Shown here piece after piece: positions 1-9,141 of a stretch of DNA of 64,000 bases. The first letter of the stretch is position 1; the number at the start of each line of letters is the position of its first letter. Source of the stretch: Algoriella xinjiangensis (GTDB lineage: Bacteria > Bacteroidota > Bacteroidia > Flavobacteriales > Weeksellaceae); contig NZ_FOUZ01000009.1 in NCBI RefSeq assembly GCF_900115015.1, positions 62,001-126,000 on the forward strand, in the 5' to 3' direction. Both the position numbers and the translations under genes were made by a program. Below the pieces are notes generated by a model that was given only the letters and a program-made list of their open reading frames with translations, ran no database searches and was not told where the DNA came from.

Positions 1-1590
1 GAAGTTGCGATTCGCGCTGCGATGAAAGCCGCTGTAGATGGCAAACAAGTTGCTGTTTTGGTTCCGACAACTATTTTGGCTTTTCAACATTTTAAGACTT
101 TTTCTGAACGTTTGAGAGATTTGCCTGTTAAGGTTGCTTACATCAATCGTTTTGTGACGGGTAAACGAAAATCCGAAATTTTAGCGGGATTAAAATCTGG
201 TCAAGTTGATATTTTAATTGGAACACATCAATTGGTAAATCCTAAAATTGAGTACAAAGATTTGGGTTTATTAATTGTTGATGAAGAGCATAAATTTGGT
301 GTTGGAGTAAAAGATAAATTAAAAACTCTTCGCGAGAATATCGATACATTAACATTAACGGCGACACCAATTCCGCGTACGTTACAATTTTCATTAATGG
401 CTGCGCGAGATTTATCAGTTATTAAAACACCGCCACCAAATCGTCAACCGGTTGATACAAATTTGGTTGGTTTTAACGAAGAAGTTTTTCGAGACGCTAT
501 AATGTACGAAATGCAGCGTGGTGGTCAAGTTTATATCGTTCATAATCGTGTACAATCGCTAAAAGATATTGCAGGTATGGTGCAACGTTTGGTTCCAGAT
601 GCACGCGTAGCAACAGGTCACGGACAAATGGAAGGAAAAGCTTTAGAAGCTGTTTTACTCGATTTTATTGATGGTCGTTACGATGTTTTTGTTTCTACTA
701 CAATTATCGAATCTGGTTTAGATGTGCCAAATGCGAATACGATTTTAATTAACGATGCGCAGAATTTTGGTCTTGCAGATTTGCATCAAATGCGTGGGCG
801 TGTTGGTCGTAGTAACCGCAAAGCATTTTGTTATTTGGTGGCGCCGCCGCTTTCTGTTTTAACGGATGAAGCGCGTAAACGCTTGCAAGCAATCGAACAA
901 TTTTCGGATTTAGGTTCTGGATTTAACATTGCTATGAAAGATTTAGAAATTCGTGGCGCAGGAAATTTATTGGGTGCAGAACAAACTGGATTTATGATGG
1001 ATATTGGTTTCGAAACGTATCAAAAAATCTTGAATGAAGCGATTGAAGAGTTAAAAGAAACTGACTTTAAAGATTTGTTTGAAGATCAACAAACCGATAA
1101 AACAAAAAGTTATGTTTCTGATGTTCAAATTGATTCGGATTTACAGATTCAGATTCCAGATGAGTACATTGAGAGTTCTGAAGAACGTTTATTGCTTTAT
1201 AAAGAATTAGCTGACATTGAAACTGAAACAGATTTACAAACGTTTAAAAACAATTTGATTGATCGTTTTGGTAAAATGCCCGAAGAAGCCGAGAATTTAT
1301 TAATGTCGATTCAATTAAAATGGATCAGTAAAAAATTAGGTTTAGAACGCATTGTAATGAAAAAAGGAATCCTTTTGGCTTATTTTGTTAACAAACCACA
1401 ATCCGAGTTTTATCAATCGGAGGAATTTAGATTAATTTTAAATTACGTCCAAAATAACGCTAAAAACATCAGTTTTAAGGAAAAATCACCTAAAAAAGGA
1501 GAAGAGTTTCCTTCGTTATTCCTTCGCTTTGAACATATAAAAACAGTGAAAGAAGCCTTAGATAATCTACAAAATTTGTTAATTCACTAG
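1..1590 (+). CDS. mfd: Transcription-repair coupling factor Mfd, C-terminal part (5' truncated by window edge)
   Basis: The reading frame is open from base 1, so the gene starts outside the window and about 529 C-terminal residues are seen. Mfd is a cytoplasmic SF2 translocase that pushes RNA polymerase off DNA lesions and recruits UvrA. Visible are helicase motif Ia (VLVPTT), the Walker B box DEEHKFGV, motif III TATPIPRT, and motifs V-VI ending in a QMRGRVGRS stretch, followed by the GAGNLLG region and the C-terminal TRCF domain. The gene ends in a hairpin terminator at 1630-1663 and is not in the nuo operon. The first ATG inside the window (base 22) is internal, not a start. Confidence 0.96.
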   Translation, partial: EVAIRAAMKAAVDGKQVAVLVPTTILAFQHFKTFSERLRDLPVKVAYINRFVTGKRKSEILAGLKSGQVDILIGTHQLVNPKIEYKDLGLLIVDEEHKFGVGVKDKLKTLRENIDTLTLTATPIPRTLQFSLMAARDLSVIKTPPPNRQPVDTNLVGFNEEVFRDAIMYEMQRGGQVYIVHNRVQSLKDIAGMVQRLVPDARVATGHGQMEGKALEAVLLDFIDGRYDVFVSTTIIESGLDVPNANTILINDAQNFGLADLHQMRGRVGRSNRKAFCYLVAPPLSVLTDEARKRLQAIEQFSDLGSGFNIAMKDLEIRGAGNLLGAEQTGFMMDIGFETYQKILNEAIEELKETDFKDLFEDQQTDKTKSYVSDVQIDSDLQIQIPDEYIESSEERLLLYKELADIETETDLQTFKNNLIDRFGKMPEEAENLLMSIQLKWISKKLGLERIVMKKGILLAYFVNKPQSEFYQSEEFRLILNYVQNNAKNISFKEKSPKKGEEFPSLFLRFEHIKTVKEALDNLQNLLIH

Positions 1591-1629
1591 ATTTTTTAAG
1601 TTAAAATTAACAATCTAATAATATATAAG

Positions 1630-1663
1630 AGGAGAAATGACTAAATTGTTATTTCTCCTTTTT
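1630..1663 (+). terminator. Intrinsic terminator after mfd
   Basis: A 9-bp inverted repeat (1630-1638 with 1651-1659) with a 12-base loop is followed by a T-run. It lies 40 bp after the mfd stop and separates it from nuo. Confidence 0.75.
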
Positions 1664-1771
1664 GTTTGCAATAGAACACATATCTTAAATTAATAAAAAC
1701 TATTAAATTTATCATATAAAGCATTGCAACTACCTGATTGTTAATTTTAATAATTAATGTAAAGATTTATT

Positions 1772-1795
1772 ATTAATTTTATCGATAAAATTAAT
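1772..1795. promoter_or_regulatory. 24-bp perfect palindrome upstream of nuoA
   Basis: Bases 1772-1783 are the exact reverse complement of 1784-1795, with no spacer. The palindrome ends 23 bp before the nuoA ATG, where a promoter or operator is expected. It overlaps an imperfect -7 box (TAATGTTG, 1792-1799 region). No T-run follows, so it is not a typical terminator. Its role as an operator is inferred; such AT-rich palindromes can also arise by chance. Confidence 0.45.
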
Positions 1796-1818
1796 GTTGA
1801 AAATATTATAAAGTGATT

Positions 1819-2184
1819 ATGGAAACAGCGTCAAGTTATATTCCGATTTTGATACTTTTTGTCGTGGCTTTCGCATTTGTGGCAGGAACAATTGTTGCAA
1901 CACATTTGTTAGGTCCATCGAGAAAAACAGACGAAAAATTGGAGAATTTTGAGTCAGGAATAGAGAAAGTTGGGAATGCAAGACAACCATTTGCAATTAA
2001 GTATTTTTTAGTTGCTATTCTTTTTGTGTTGTTTGATGTGGAGGTGATATTCTTTTATCCTTATGCAGCAAATTTTAAAGAATTAGGTTGGGAAGGTTTT
2101 GCTGCAGTAGCAACATTTGTCGGGTTATTTTTTGTGATGTACATCTATGTGCGCAAAAAAGGAGCTCTTAATTGGGAGAAATAA
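1819..2184 (+). CDS. nuoA: NADH-quinone oxidoreductase subunit A (NuoA)
   Basis: This is a small membrane subunit of proton-pumping complex I, 121 residues, which is normal for the family. Three transmembrane helices are visible (about residues 8-30, 62-84 and 92-110). The conserved acidic stretch with FDVEVIFFYP lies in helix 2. A GTG two codons upstream (1813) is also in frame, but the ATG at 1819 gives the usual N-terminus. It is the first gene of the fourteen-gene nuo operon, with a 36-bp gap to nuoB. Confidence 0.95.
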   Translation: METASSYIPILILFVVAFAFVAGTIVATHLLGPSRKTDEKLENFESGIEKVGNARQPFAIKYFLVAILFVLFDVEVIFFYPYAANFKELGWEGFAAVATFVGLFFVMYIYVRKKGALNWEK

Positions 2185-2220
2185 TTTAGGACCAATTTAT
2201 TATTAAAAAATTTAGGGAAA

Positions 2221-2793
2221 ATGATTCATAATAAAAGACCAGTAACGCATAACACCAACGTAAAGATTGTAGAATCTCCTGGTGGTTTTGAAGGAGAAGG
2301 TTTTATGGCAATGCAACTATCAAAAGTAGTTGGATTAGCACGTAAAAACTCGATTTGGCCTTTACCTTTTGCTACAAGTTGTTGTGGTATTGAGTTTATG
2401 GCAACAATGGGATCAACTTACGATTTAGCTCGTTTTGGTTCTGAGCGTTTAGCCTTTACACCTCGTCAATGTGATTTATTGATGGTAATGGGAACAATTT
2501 CTAAAAAAATGGCACCAGTTCTAAAACAAGTTTACATCCAAATGGCAGAACCTCGTTGGGTAATTGCAGTTGGTGCTTGTGCAAGTTCGGGCGGTATTTT
2601 TGATACATATTCAGTTTTACAAGGAATTGACGAAGTTATTCCAGTAGACGTTTATGTACCAGGTTGCCCACCACGTCCAGAAGCTATTATCGATGGCGTA
2701 ATGCGTATTCAGGAGTTGGTAGAAACCGAAAGCGTTCGTCGTAGAGGTAGCGATGAATATCAACAACTTTTAACAAGTTATGGAATTAAATAA
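2221..2793 (+). CDS. nuoB: NADH-quinone oxidoreductase subunit B (NuoB)
   Basis: Peripheral-arm subunit of complex I that holds [4Fe-4S] cluster N2, the last iron-sulfur centre before quinone. The cluster ligands can be seen: the tandem Cys54-Cys55 in SCCGIEF, the cysteine of VGACASSGG and the one in VPGCPPRP. Length is 190 residues, typical of the family. It sits between nuoA and nuoC, 8 bp before nuoC. Confidence 0.97.
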   Translation: MIHNKRPVTHNTNVKIVESPGGFEGEGFMAMQLSKVVGLARKNSIWPLPFATSCCGIEFMATMGSTYDLARFGSERLAFTPRQCDLLMVMGTISKKMAPVLKQVYIQMAEPRWVIAVGACASSGGIFDTYSVLQGIDEVIPVDVYVPGCPPRPEAIIDGVMRIQELVETESVRRRGSDEYQQLLTSYGIK

Positions 2794-2801
2794 TTGAAAT
2801 A

Positions 2802-3341
2802 ATGGACAACTCATTTATAAAAGACCGTTTGGTTCAGAAGTTTCAAGAAAATATATACGGATACGAAGAACATTATGGTGTTCTTACAATTAACGCCAAT
2901 AAAGATTTCAATTTAAAAATTCTTCAATATTTATATGATGATGCACAATTATCTTTCAAGTTTATGAAAGATTTGACTGCAGTACATTATCCAACGCGTG
3001 TTGGCGAAGAATTGGTCGTAACTTACTTAGTTTATAACATGTACACAAATGTGGAAGTGCGCTTAAACTTTGGTTTACCAATTGAAAATCCATCAATATT
3101 TACTGCAACAAAATTATTTGCAACATCTAATTGGTTAGAGCGTGAAGCGTATGATTTTTTTGGAGTTAATTTTATTGGTCACCCAAATTTAATTCGCGTG
3201 ATGAATGTAGAAGAAATGGATTATCACCCTTTACGCAAAGAATATCCTTTAGAGGATCAAACGCGTAAAGACAAAGACGACGATATGTTTGGTCGTGGAG
3301 GAGATTTCAATTTCGGAGGGTTTAATGTAAAAGCAAATTAA
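2802..3341 (+). CDS. nuoC: NADH-quinone oxidoreductase subunit C (NuoC)
   Basis: 30-kDa-type peripheral subunit of complex I, here 179 residues and separate from NuoD (in E. coli the two are fused). The family signature is seen around WLEREAYDFFGVNFIGHP and HPLRKEYPLE. The C-terminus is a flexible Gly/Asp/Phe-rich tail. Only 2 bp separate it from nuoD, which suggests coupled translation. Confidence 0.96.
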   Translation: MDNSFIKDRLVQKFQENIYGYEEHYGVLTINANKDFNLKILQYLYDDAQLSFKFMKDLTAVHYPTRVGEELVVTYLVYNMYTNVEVRLNFGLPIENPSIFTATKLFATSNWLEREAYDFFGVNFIGHPNLIRVMNVEEMDYHPLRKEYPLEDQTRKDKDDDMFGRGGDFNFGGFNVKAN

Positions 3342-3343
3342 CC

Positions 3344-4585
3344 ATGGGAAAAGAAAAAACAAAAAAGAAAAAACATCTTGATCTTCCAGATGGTTCTTTA
3401 GAAAAAAGTACAATTACCTTAAACTTAGGACCAACACACCCTGCGACGCATGGAGTTTTTCAAAATATTTTAGAGATTGATGGTGAAATCATCAAATCTG
3501 CTGTTCCTACAGTTGGTTACATTCACCGTGCTTTCGAAAAAATTGCCGAACGCAAACCATTGTACCAAATAACACCACTTACCGATCGATTAAACTATTG
3601 TTCGGCACCGTTAAACAACTTAGGTTGGCACATGACGGTTGAGAAATTTGTTGGAATTGAAGTTCCAAAACGTGTTTCTTATTTGCGTGTTATTATTATG
3701 GAATTGGCTCGTGTAGCAGATCATATCGTGTGTAATTCGATTATGGGAGTTGATACAGGAGCATTTACAGGATTCCTATATATGATGAAATACCGTGAGT
3801 TGGTATATGAGATTTACGAAGAAATTTGTGGTTCTCGTCTTACAACAAATATCGGTCGTATTGGTGGTTTTGAACGTGATTTTTCTGACGTAGCTTGGGA
3901 AAAAATTAATCGTTTTGTAACCGAATTCCCAGATGTTTTAACAGAATTCAATAACCTATTTTTACGAAACCGTATTTTTATGGATCGTACACAAGGAGTT
4001 GGAGGAATTTCTGCAGAACGCGCCTTAAATTATGGTTTTACAGGACCTAATTTACGTGCAGCAGGAGTAGATTATGATGTGCGTGTAGCAAAACCATATT
4101 CTCGTTACGAAGAATTTGATTTCGAAATTCCAGTTGGTACAACAGGAGATTGTTATGACAGATTCTTGGTTCGTAACCAAGAAATGTGGCAAAGTATGAA
4201 CATTATCAAACAAGCAATCGAAAAAATTAATGCATTAGAAGGTGAAGAAGCAACACAATATCATGCCGATGCACCAGATTTCTATTTGCCACTAAAGAAA
4301 GACGTTTATACAAAAATGGAAGCGTTAATCTATCACTTCAAAATTATTATGGGAGAGGTAGATATACCAAAAGGAGAAATTTATAATTCTATAGAAGCTG
4401 CAAATGGCGAATTAGGTTATTATTTTATTTCTGATGGTGGGCGTTCGCCTTATCGTTTACATTTCCGTAGACCTTGTTTCATTTATTATCAAGCTTATCC
4501 AGAATTAATCGAAGGATCAATGATCTCTGACGCCATTATTACAATGAGTAGTCTTAATTTGATTGCTGGAGAATTAGATGCTTAA
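3344..4585 (+). CDS. nuoD: NADH-quinone oxidoreductase subunit D (NuoD)
   Basis: 49-kDa-type subunit of complex I that, with NuoB, forms the quinone-binding site. It descends from the large subunit of NiFe hydrogenase. The N-terminal GPTHPATHG motif (about residues 29-37) carries the quinone-site histidine. Other family blocks are GYIHRAFEK, RIGGFERDFS and the C-terminal SLNLIAGELDA. Its 413 residues match stand-alone NuoD. The Lys-rich N-terminal extension (about residues 2-15) is a lineage feature with no known role. Confidence 0.97.
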   Translation: MGKEKTKKKKHLDLPDGSLEKSTITLNLGPTHPATHGVFQNILEIDGEIIKSAVPTVGYIHRAFEKIAERKPLYQITPLTDRLNYCSAPLNNLGWHMTVEKFVGIEVPKRVSYLRVIIMELARVADHIVCNSIMGVDTGAFTGFLYMMKYRELVYEIYEEICGSRLTTNIGRIGGFERDFSDVAWEKINRFVTEFPDVLTEFNNLFLRNRIFMDRTQGVGGISAERALNYGFTGPNLRAAGVDYDVRVAKPYSRYEEFDFEIPVGTTGDCYDRFLVRNQEMWQSMNIIKQAIEKINALEGEEATQYHADAPDFYLPLKKDVYTKMEALIYHFKIIMGEVDIPKGEIYNSIEAANGELGYYFISDGGRSPYRLHFRRPCFIYYQAYPELIEGSMISDAIITMSSLNLIAGELDA

Positions 4586-4600
4586 TAAAAATTATTAAAA

Positions 4601-5092
4601 ATGGCAGTTCAATTTTCAGAAGAAACACAAAAAAAAGTAGATACAATCATTGCACGTTATCCAGAAGATAAAAAACAAAGTGCCTTGATTCCTTTACTTC
4701 ACGTGGCACAAGCTGAGTTTGGTGGTTGGTTAGACACACCTCATTTAGATTATGTTGCAGAAGTATTGCAAATTTTACCAGTAGAAGTTTACGAAGTAGC
4801 TTCATTTTATTCGATGTTTAATTTAAATCCTGTTGGGAAATTTGTTTTAGAAGTTTGTCAAACAGGACCTTGTATGTTAAATGGTTCTGATAAAATTATC
4901 AACCACATCAAAACAAAATTAAATATAGAAGCTGGAGGAACTTCAACAGACGGTTTATTTACACTTAAACCGGTTGAATGTTTAGGCGCATGTGGTTATG
5001 CACCAATGTTACAGTTAGGAAAAACTTATCGCGAGCATTTAACAATCGAGAAAGTTGACGAGTTGTTAGAAGAATTGAAAAAATTAGCATAA
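4601..5092 (+). CDS. nuoE: NADH-quinone oxidoreductase subunit E (NuoE)
   Basis: 24-kDa-type thioredoxin-fold subunit with the [2Fe-2S] cluster N1a. The four expected ligands are present: Cys86 and Cys91 (VCQTGPC) and Cys127 and Cys131 (CLGAC). It is 163 residues, as usual. Its stop codon shares one base with the nuoF start (TAATG at 5090-5094), so translation of E and F is probably coupled. Confidence 0.96.
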   Translation: MAVQFSEETQKKVDTIIARYPEDKKQSALIPLLHVAQAEFGGWLDTPHLDYVAEVLQILPVEVYEVASFYSMFNLNPVGKFVLEVCQTGPCMLNGSDKIINHIKTKLNIEAGGTSTDGLFTLKPVECLGACGYAPMLQLGKTYREHLTIEKVDELLEELKKLA

Positions 5093-6450
5093 TGGGACAA
5101 AAATTATTATTAAAAAATATTGATGTTCCAGGAATCCGTCATTACCAAGCTTACCGCGAAAACGGTGGTTACGCAAACGCAGAAAAAGCATTTGCAATGA
5201 CAACAGACGCAATCTTAGAAGAAGTAAAAGCTTCGGGATTACGTGGTCGTGGTGGTGCAGGTTTCCCAACAGGAATGAAATGGAGCTTTTTGGCAAAGCC
5301 AGAAGGTGTGGCAAGACATTTAGTTGTAAATGCAGATGAGTCTGAACCAGGAACGTTCAAAGACCGTTATTTGATGGAATATATTCCTCATTTATTGATT
5401 GAAGGAATCTTAATTTCATCTTTTTGTTTAGGATCTAACACATCATTTATCTATATCCGTGGAGAATATGCTTGGGTTGCAGAAATTTTAGAAGAAGCAA
5501 TAGAAGAAGCAAAAGCTGCGGGTTGGTTAGGTAAAAATATTCAAGGAACAGGTTATGATTTAGAAATCGTTGTTCAACGCGGTGGTGGAGCATATATCTG
5601 TGGAGAAGAAACTGCATTATTAGAATCGTTAGAAGGTAAACGCGGAAATCCACGTTTAAAACCACCTTTTCCAGCTGTTAAAGGTTTATGGGGAAGACCA
5701 ACGGTTGTAAATAATGTAGAAACAATTGCAGCAATTGTTCCAATTATCGAGATTACAGGAGCAGAATATGCCAAAATTGGAGTAGGACGTTCTACAGGAA
5801 CTAAATTAATTTCGGCTTGTGGTAATATCAATAAACCAGGAGTTTACGAAATTGATATGACAATTACAGTCGAAGAATTTATTTATTCGGATGAATATTG
5901 TGGTGGAATTCCGAACGGAAAACGTTTAAAAGCATGTATTCCAGGAGGAAGCTCTGTTCCAATTGTTCCAGCAAATTTATTGTTAACAACTGCAGAAGGA
6001 AAACCTCGTTACATGAACTATGAAAGTTTATCAGAAGGAGGATTCCAAACAGGAACAATGATGGGTTCTGGAGGATTTATTGTGTTAGATGAAGATCAAG
6101 ATGTTGTTTATCATACCTATACATTAGCTCGTTTTTATCGCCACGAATCATGTGGACAATGTTCACCATGTCGCGAAGGAACAGGTTGGATGGAAAAAAT
6201 CTTGAAACGAATAGATGAAGGACAAGGAAAAATGTCTGACATTGAATTGTTATGGGATGTACAACGTAAGATAGAAGGAAATACAATTTGTCCATTAGGA
6301 GATGCAGCGGCTTGGCCAGTTGCAGCAGCAATTCGTCATTTCCGTGATGAATTTGAATGGCATATTAACAATCCAGAAGAATGTTTGACGCGTAATTTTG
6401 GTTTAGCACATTATGCTGATCCATTAGTCATTAAAGAAACCGCAAATTAA
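5092..6450 (+). CDS. nuoF: NADH-quinone oxidoreductase subunit F (NuoF), NADH/FMN-binding
   Basis: 51-kDa-type catalytic subunit where NADH reduces FMN, with [4Fe-4S] cluster N3. In order: GRGGAGFPTG (about residues 51-60) and ADESEPGTFKDR for FMN/NADH, GGGAYICGEETALLESLEG (about 163-181), and the cluster motif SCGQCSPC with a fourth Cys in TICPLGDA near residue 400. It is 452 residues, typical for the family. It follows nuoE with a one-base overlap and lies 7 bp before nuoG. Confidence 0.97.
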   Translation: MGQKLLLKNIDVPGIRHYQAYRENGGYANAEKAFAMTTDAILEEVKASGLRGRGGAGFPTGMKWSFLAKPEGVARHLVVNADESEPGTFKDRYLMEYIPHLLIEGILISSFCLGSNTSFIYIRGEYAWVAEILEEAIEEAKAAGWLGKNIQGTGYDLEIVVQRGGGAYICGEETALLESLEGKRGNPRLKPPFPAVKGLWGRPTVVNNVETIAAIVPIIEITGAEYAKIGVGRSTGTKLISACGNINKPGVYEIDMTITVEEFIYSDEYCGGIPNGKRLKACIPGGSSVPIVPANLLLTTAEGKPRYMNYESLSEGGFQTGTMMGSGGFIVLDEDQDVVYHTYTLARFYRHESCGQCSPCREGTGWMEKILKRIDEGQGKMSDIELLWDVQRKIEGNTICPLGDAAAWPVAAAIRHFRDEFEWHINNPEECLTRNFGLAHYADPLVIKETAN

Positions 6451-6457
6451 TACGAAG

Positions 6458-7540
6458 ATGGCAGAAGAAACACCATTATTTAAAGTTACCATCGATAACG
6501 AAACGATTGAAGTACCTGCGGGAACAACAATCCTTCAGGCTGCGCGTATGATTGGTAAAGAAGTAGCACCTCCAGCAATGTGTTACTACGGTAAATTAGA
6601 AAATACAGGAGGTAACTGTAGAACTTGTTTGGTAGAAGTATCAAAAGGTAGTGAAGCAGATCCTCGTCCAATGCCAAAATTAGTTCCATCTTGCCGAACA
6701 ACGGTTATGGACGGAATGGTTGTTGGCAATAAAACATCAGAACGTACAGTAGAAGCACGTAAAGGTATTGTTGAATTATTATTAATCAACCATCCTTTAG
6801 ACTGTCCGGTTTGTGACCAAGCAGGTGAATGTAAATTACAAGATTTGAGTTACGAACATGGCGCTGAAGCTACACGTTATGAATTTGATCGTAGAACTTT
6901 TCCAAAAGAAGATTTAGGACCAAATATTCAGTTGAACATGAACCGATGCATTTTATGTTATCGTTGTGTAAAAACGGCTGATCAAATTACGGGTTGTCGT
7001 GAGCATGGTGTAATGAATCGTGGTGATCACGCAGAAATTTCAACACATATTCACAAGAATTTAGACAACGAGTTTATCGGAAATATTATTGATGTTTGCC
7101 CAGTAGGTGCTTTAACAGATAAAACATTCCGTTTCAAAAACCGTGTTTGGTTCTTAAAACCAGTAGATGCGCACCGCGATTGCCCAACATGTTCGGGTAA
7201 AGCACAAGTGTGGTTTCGTGGAGATGAGGTTTTTCGTGTAACAGCACGTAAAGATGAATACAACGAAGTAGAAGATTGGATTTGTAATACATGTCGTTTT
7301 GATAAAAAAGAGATTAACGATTGGACATTAGAAAAACCATCAGAAATTTCTAAAGATTCTGTAATTCGTCAAGGACATTATTTTGAGGACAAAGTAGAGC
7401 CAAAAGAAACTTTACCAAAAGTAATCAAAAGAGAGCCAAAAATTCTTTTAGACATACACACCGTAAGTCAGGTAAACGAGCCAGACCGTGATTTGTCTAA
7501 AATTGACGGACCAGCAACCAGTAACGACTATAAAGATTAA
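6458..7540 (+). CDS. nuoG: NADH-quinone oxidoreductase subunit G, short form without the molybdopterin-type domain (NuoG)
   Basis: Iron-sulfur subunit of the complex I NADH module. The [2Fe-2S] domain has Cys42, Cys54, Cys57 and Cys79. It is followed by the His-Cys3 segment (HPLDCPVCDQAGEC) and a [4Fe-4S] segment (CILCYRC, with the fourth Cys in DVCPVGAL). A further CPTCSG and CNTC pair starts the Nqo3 domain. The protein stops at 360 residues, whereas E. coli NuoG has about 900. The large molybdopterin-oxidoreductase-like domain is missing, and there is no frameshifted remainder before nuoH, which starts 25 bp later. Short NuoG forms occur in related Bacteroidota. Confidence 0.93.
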   Translation: MAEETPLFKVTIDNETIEVPAGTTILQAARMIGKEVAPPAMCYYGKLENTGGNCRTCLVEVSKGSEADPRPMPKLVPSCRTTVMDGMVVGNKTSERTVEARKGIVELLLINHPLDCPVCDQAGECKLQDLSYEHGAEATRYEFDRRTFPKEDLGPNIQLNMNRCILCYRCVKTADQITGCREHGVMNRGDHAEISTHIHKNLDNEFIGNIIDVCPVGALTDKTFRFKNRVWFLKPVDAHRDCPTCSGKAQVWFRGDEVFRVTARKDEYNEVEDWICNTCRFDKKEINDWTLEKPSEISKDSVIRQGHYFEDKVEPKETLPKVIKREPKILLDIHTVSQVNEPDRDLSKIDGPATSNDYKD

Positions 7541-7565
7541 TCATTCGTAAAATAAAATTAACAAA

Positions 7566-8615
7566 ATGACAGAAGAATTTATTGCTGATGCATTAGAAAA
7601 GTTAGCTTTAGTAGGCGTAATGATTGGCTTTGCATTAGTTGTTGCAATGTATTCTACTTGGGCTGAACGTAAAGTTGCAGCATTTTTACAAGATCGTATC
7701 GGACCAAACCGTGCAGGTATTTTTGGGTTATTGCAACCACTTGCCGATGGTTTAAAACTATTCTCTAAAGAGGAAATTACACCAAAAGATTCGAATAAAT
7801 TTTTATTCATCTTAGGACCATCATTGGCTATGATTGTAGCATGTATGACAGGTGCAGTAATTCCTTGGTCAACAGCTTTCGAGATTGGAGATCGCGTTGT
7901 AGTTCCACAAATTGCAGATGTTAACATCGGATTTTTATACATTTTAGGTGTATTAAGTTTAGGTGTTTACGGAATTATGATTGGAGCTTGGGCGTCGAAC
8001 AACAAATACTCTTTAATGGGAGGTTTGCGTGCCGCATCTCAAATTATCTCGTACGAGTTACCAATGGGAATTGTATTAATCACTGTATTGATGATGACAG
8101 GTTCATTAAGATTAAGTGATATTGTGCATTATCAACAAGATCATGCTTGGTTTATTATTTTACAACCAGTCGGATTTATCATTTTCCTAGTTTGTTCGTT
8201 TGCCGAAACAAACCGTACACCTTTTGATTTACCAGAAGCAGAAAATGAATTAGTTGGAGGTTATCACTCAGAATATTCTTCGATGAAGATGGGATTCTTC
8301 TTATTTGCAGAATACATCAACATGTTTATTAGTTCTGTGGTTATTTCAACTTTATATTTTGGTGGTTATGATATACCATTTGTAGACGAAGCAAAATTGG
8401 CAGAATCTATTGGAATGAATTGGGTTTCTGTACTTAATTTCCTTTCATTATTCGGAAAATCATGTTTCTTTATTTTCTTCTACATGTGGGTACGTTGGAC
8501 GATTCCTCGTTTCAGATACGACCAATTGATGAATTTAGGATGGAAAAAATTATTGCCTTTAGCATTAATCAATATGTTAATTACAGGCTTAGTGATTTTA
8601 TTATTAAACAAATAG
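7566..8615 (+). CDS. nuoH: NADH-quinone oxidoreductase subunit H (NuoH)
   Basis: Membrane subunit that anchors the peripheral arm and helps form the quinone channel. It has about eight transmembrane helices in 349 residues. Family blocks are WAERKVAAFLQDRIGPNRAG near residues 30-48, the PFDLPEAENELVGGYHSEYS loop that lines the quinone site near 219-238, and a final helix pair. A Glu-rich loop and these motifs are intact. It is 22 bp before nuoI. Confidence 0.97.
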   Translation: MTEEFIADALEKLALVGVMIGFALVVAMYSTWAERKVAAFLQDRIGPNRAGIFGLLQPLADGLKLFSKEEITPKDSNKFLFILGPSLAMIVACMTGAVIPWSTAFEIGDRVVVPQIADVNIGFLYILGVLSLGVYGIMIGAWASNNKYSLMGGLRAASQIISYELPMGIVLITVLMMTGSLRLSDIVHYQQDHAWFIILQPVGFIIFLVCSFAETNRTPFDLPEAENELVGGYHSEYSSMKMGFFLFAEYINMFISSVVISTLYFGGYDIPFVDEAKLAESIGMNWVSVLNFLSLFGKSCFFIFFYMWVRWTIPRFRYDQLMNLGWKKLLPLALINMLITGLVILLLNK

Positions 8616-8637
8616 AATCATCAAAATCATTAAAAGT

Positions 8638-9141
8638 ATGGAACCAATTACAAATAGATCAAAACAAGTAGAACGCAAACCCTTAACATTTTGGGAAAGC
8701 ATCTATTTGATTTCTATCGCAAAAGGATTGATGATTACATTGAAGCACTTTTTTTCGAAAAAAGCGACAATTAGTTATCCAGAAAAAACACGACCATTTA
8801 GTCCTGTATTTAGAGGATTACATGTTTTAAATAAAGACGAAGAAGATCGCGAAAACTGTACAGCTTGTGGACTTTGTGCATTAGCATGTCCGGCAGAAGC
8901 CATTACAATGGAAGCCGCAGAAAGACTTCCTGGTGAAGAACATTTGTATAGAGAAGAAAAATATGCCGCAAAATATGAAATTAACATGTTGCGTTGTATT
9001 TTCTGTGGTTTTTGTGAAGAAGCTTGTCCAAAAGATGCTGTTTATTTATCGCAAACAGTTCCGCCAGCAAGTTTTGATCGTAAAAACTTTATCTACACAA
9101 AAGAAGATTTATTAATACCGAACAAAAAAGCTGCGAACTAA
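8638..9141 (+). CDS. nuoI: NADH-quinone oxidoreductase subunit I (NuoI), two [4Fe-4S] clusters
   Basis: Ferredoxin-like subunit carrying clusters N6a and N6b. Two complete CxxCxxCxxxCP motifs are visible (CTACGLCALACP and CIFCGFCEEACP). It is 167 residues, usual for NuoI. An N-terminal amphipathic segment contacts the membrane arm in the family. The stop codon overlaps the nuoJ start by one base at 9141. Confidence 0.96.
   Translation: MEPITNRSKQVERKPLTFWESIYLISIAKGLMITLKHFFSKKATISYPEKTRPFSPVFRGLHVLNKDEEDRENCTACGLCALACPAEAITMEAAERLPGEEHLYREEKYAAKYEINMLRCIFCGFCEEACPKDAVYLSQTVPPASFDRKNFIYTKEDLLIPNKKAAN

Noticed and set aside
1727-1740. The 10-mer AACTACCTGA upstream of nuoA also occurs inside the ECF-type promoter at 17633-17642.
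   Set aside because: The flanking -35 and -10-like parts do not match, and one shared 10-mer in 64 kb is within chance.
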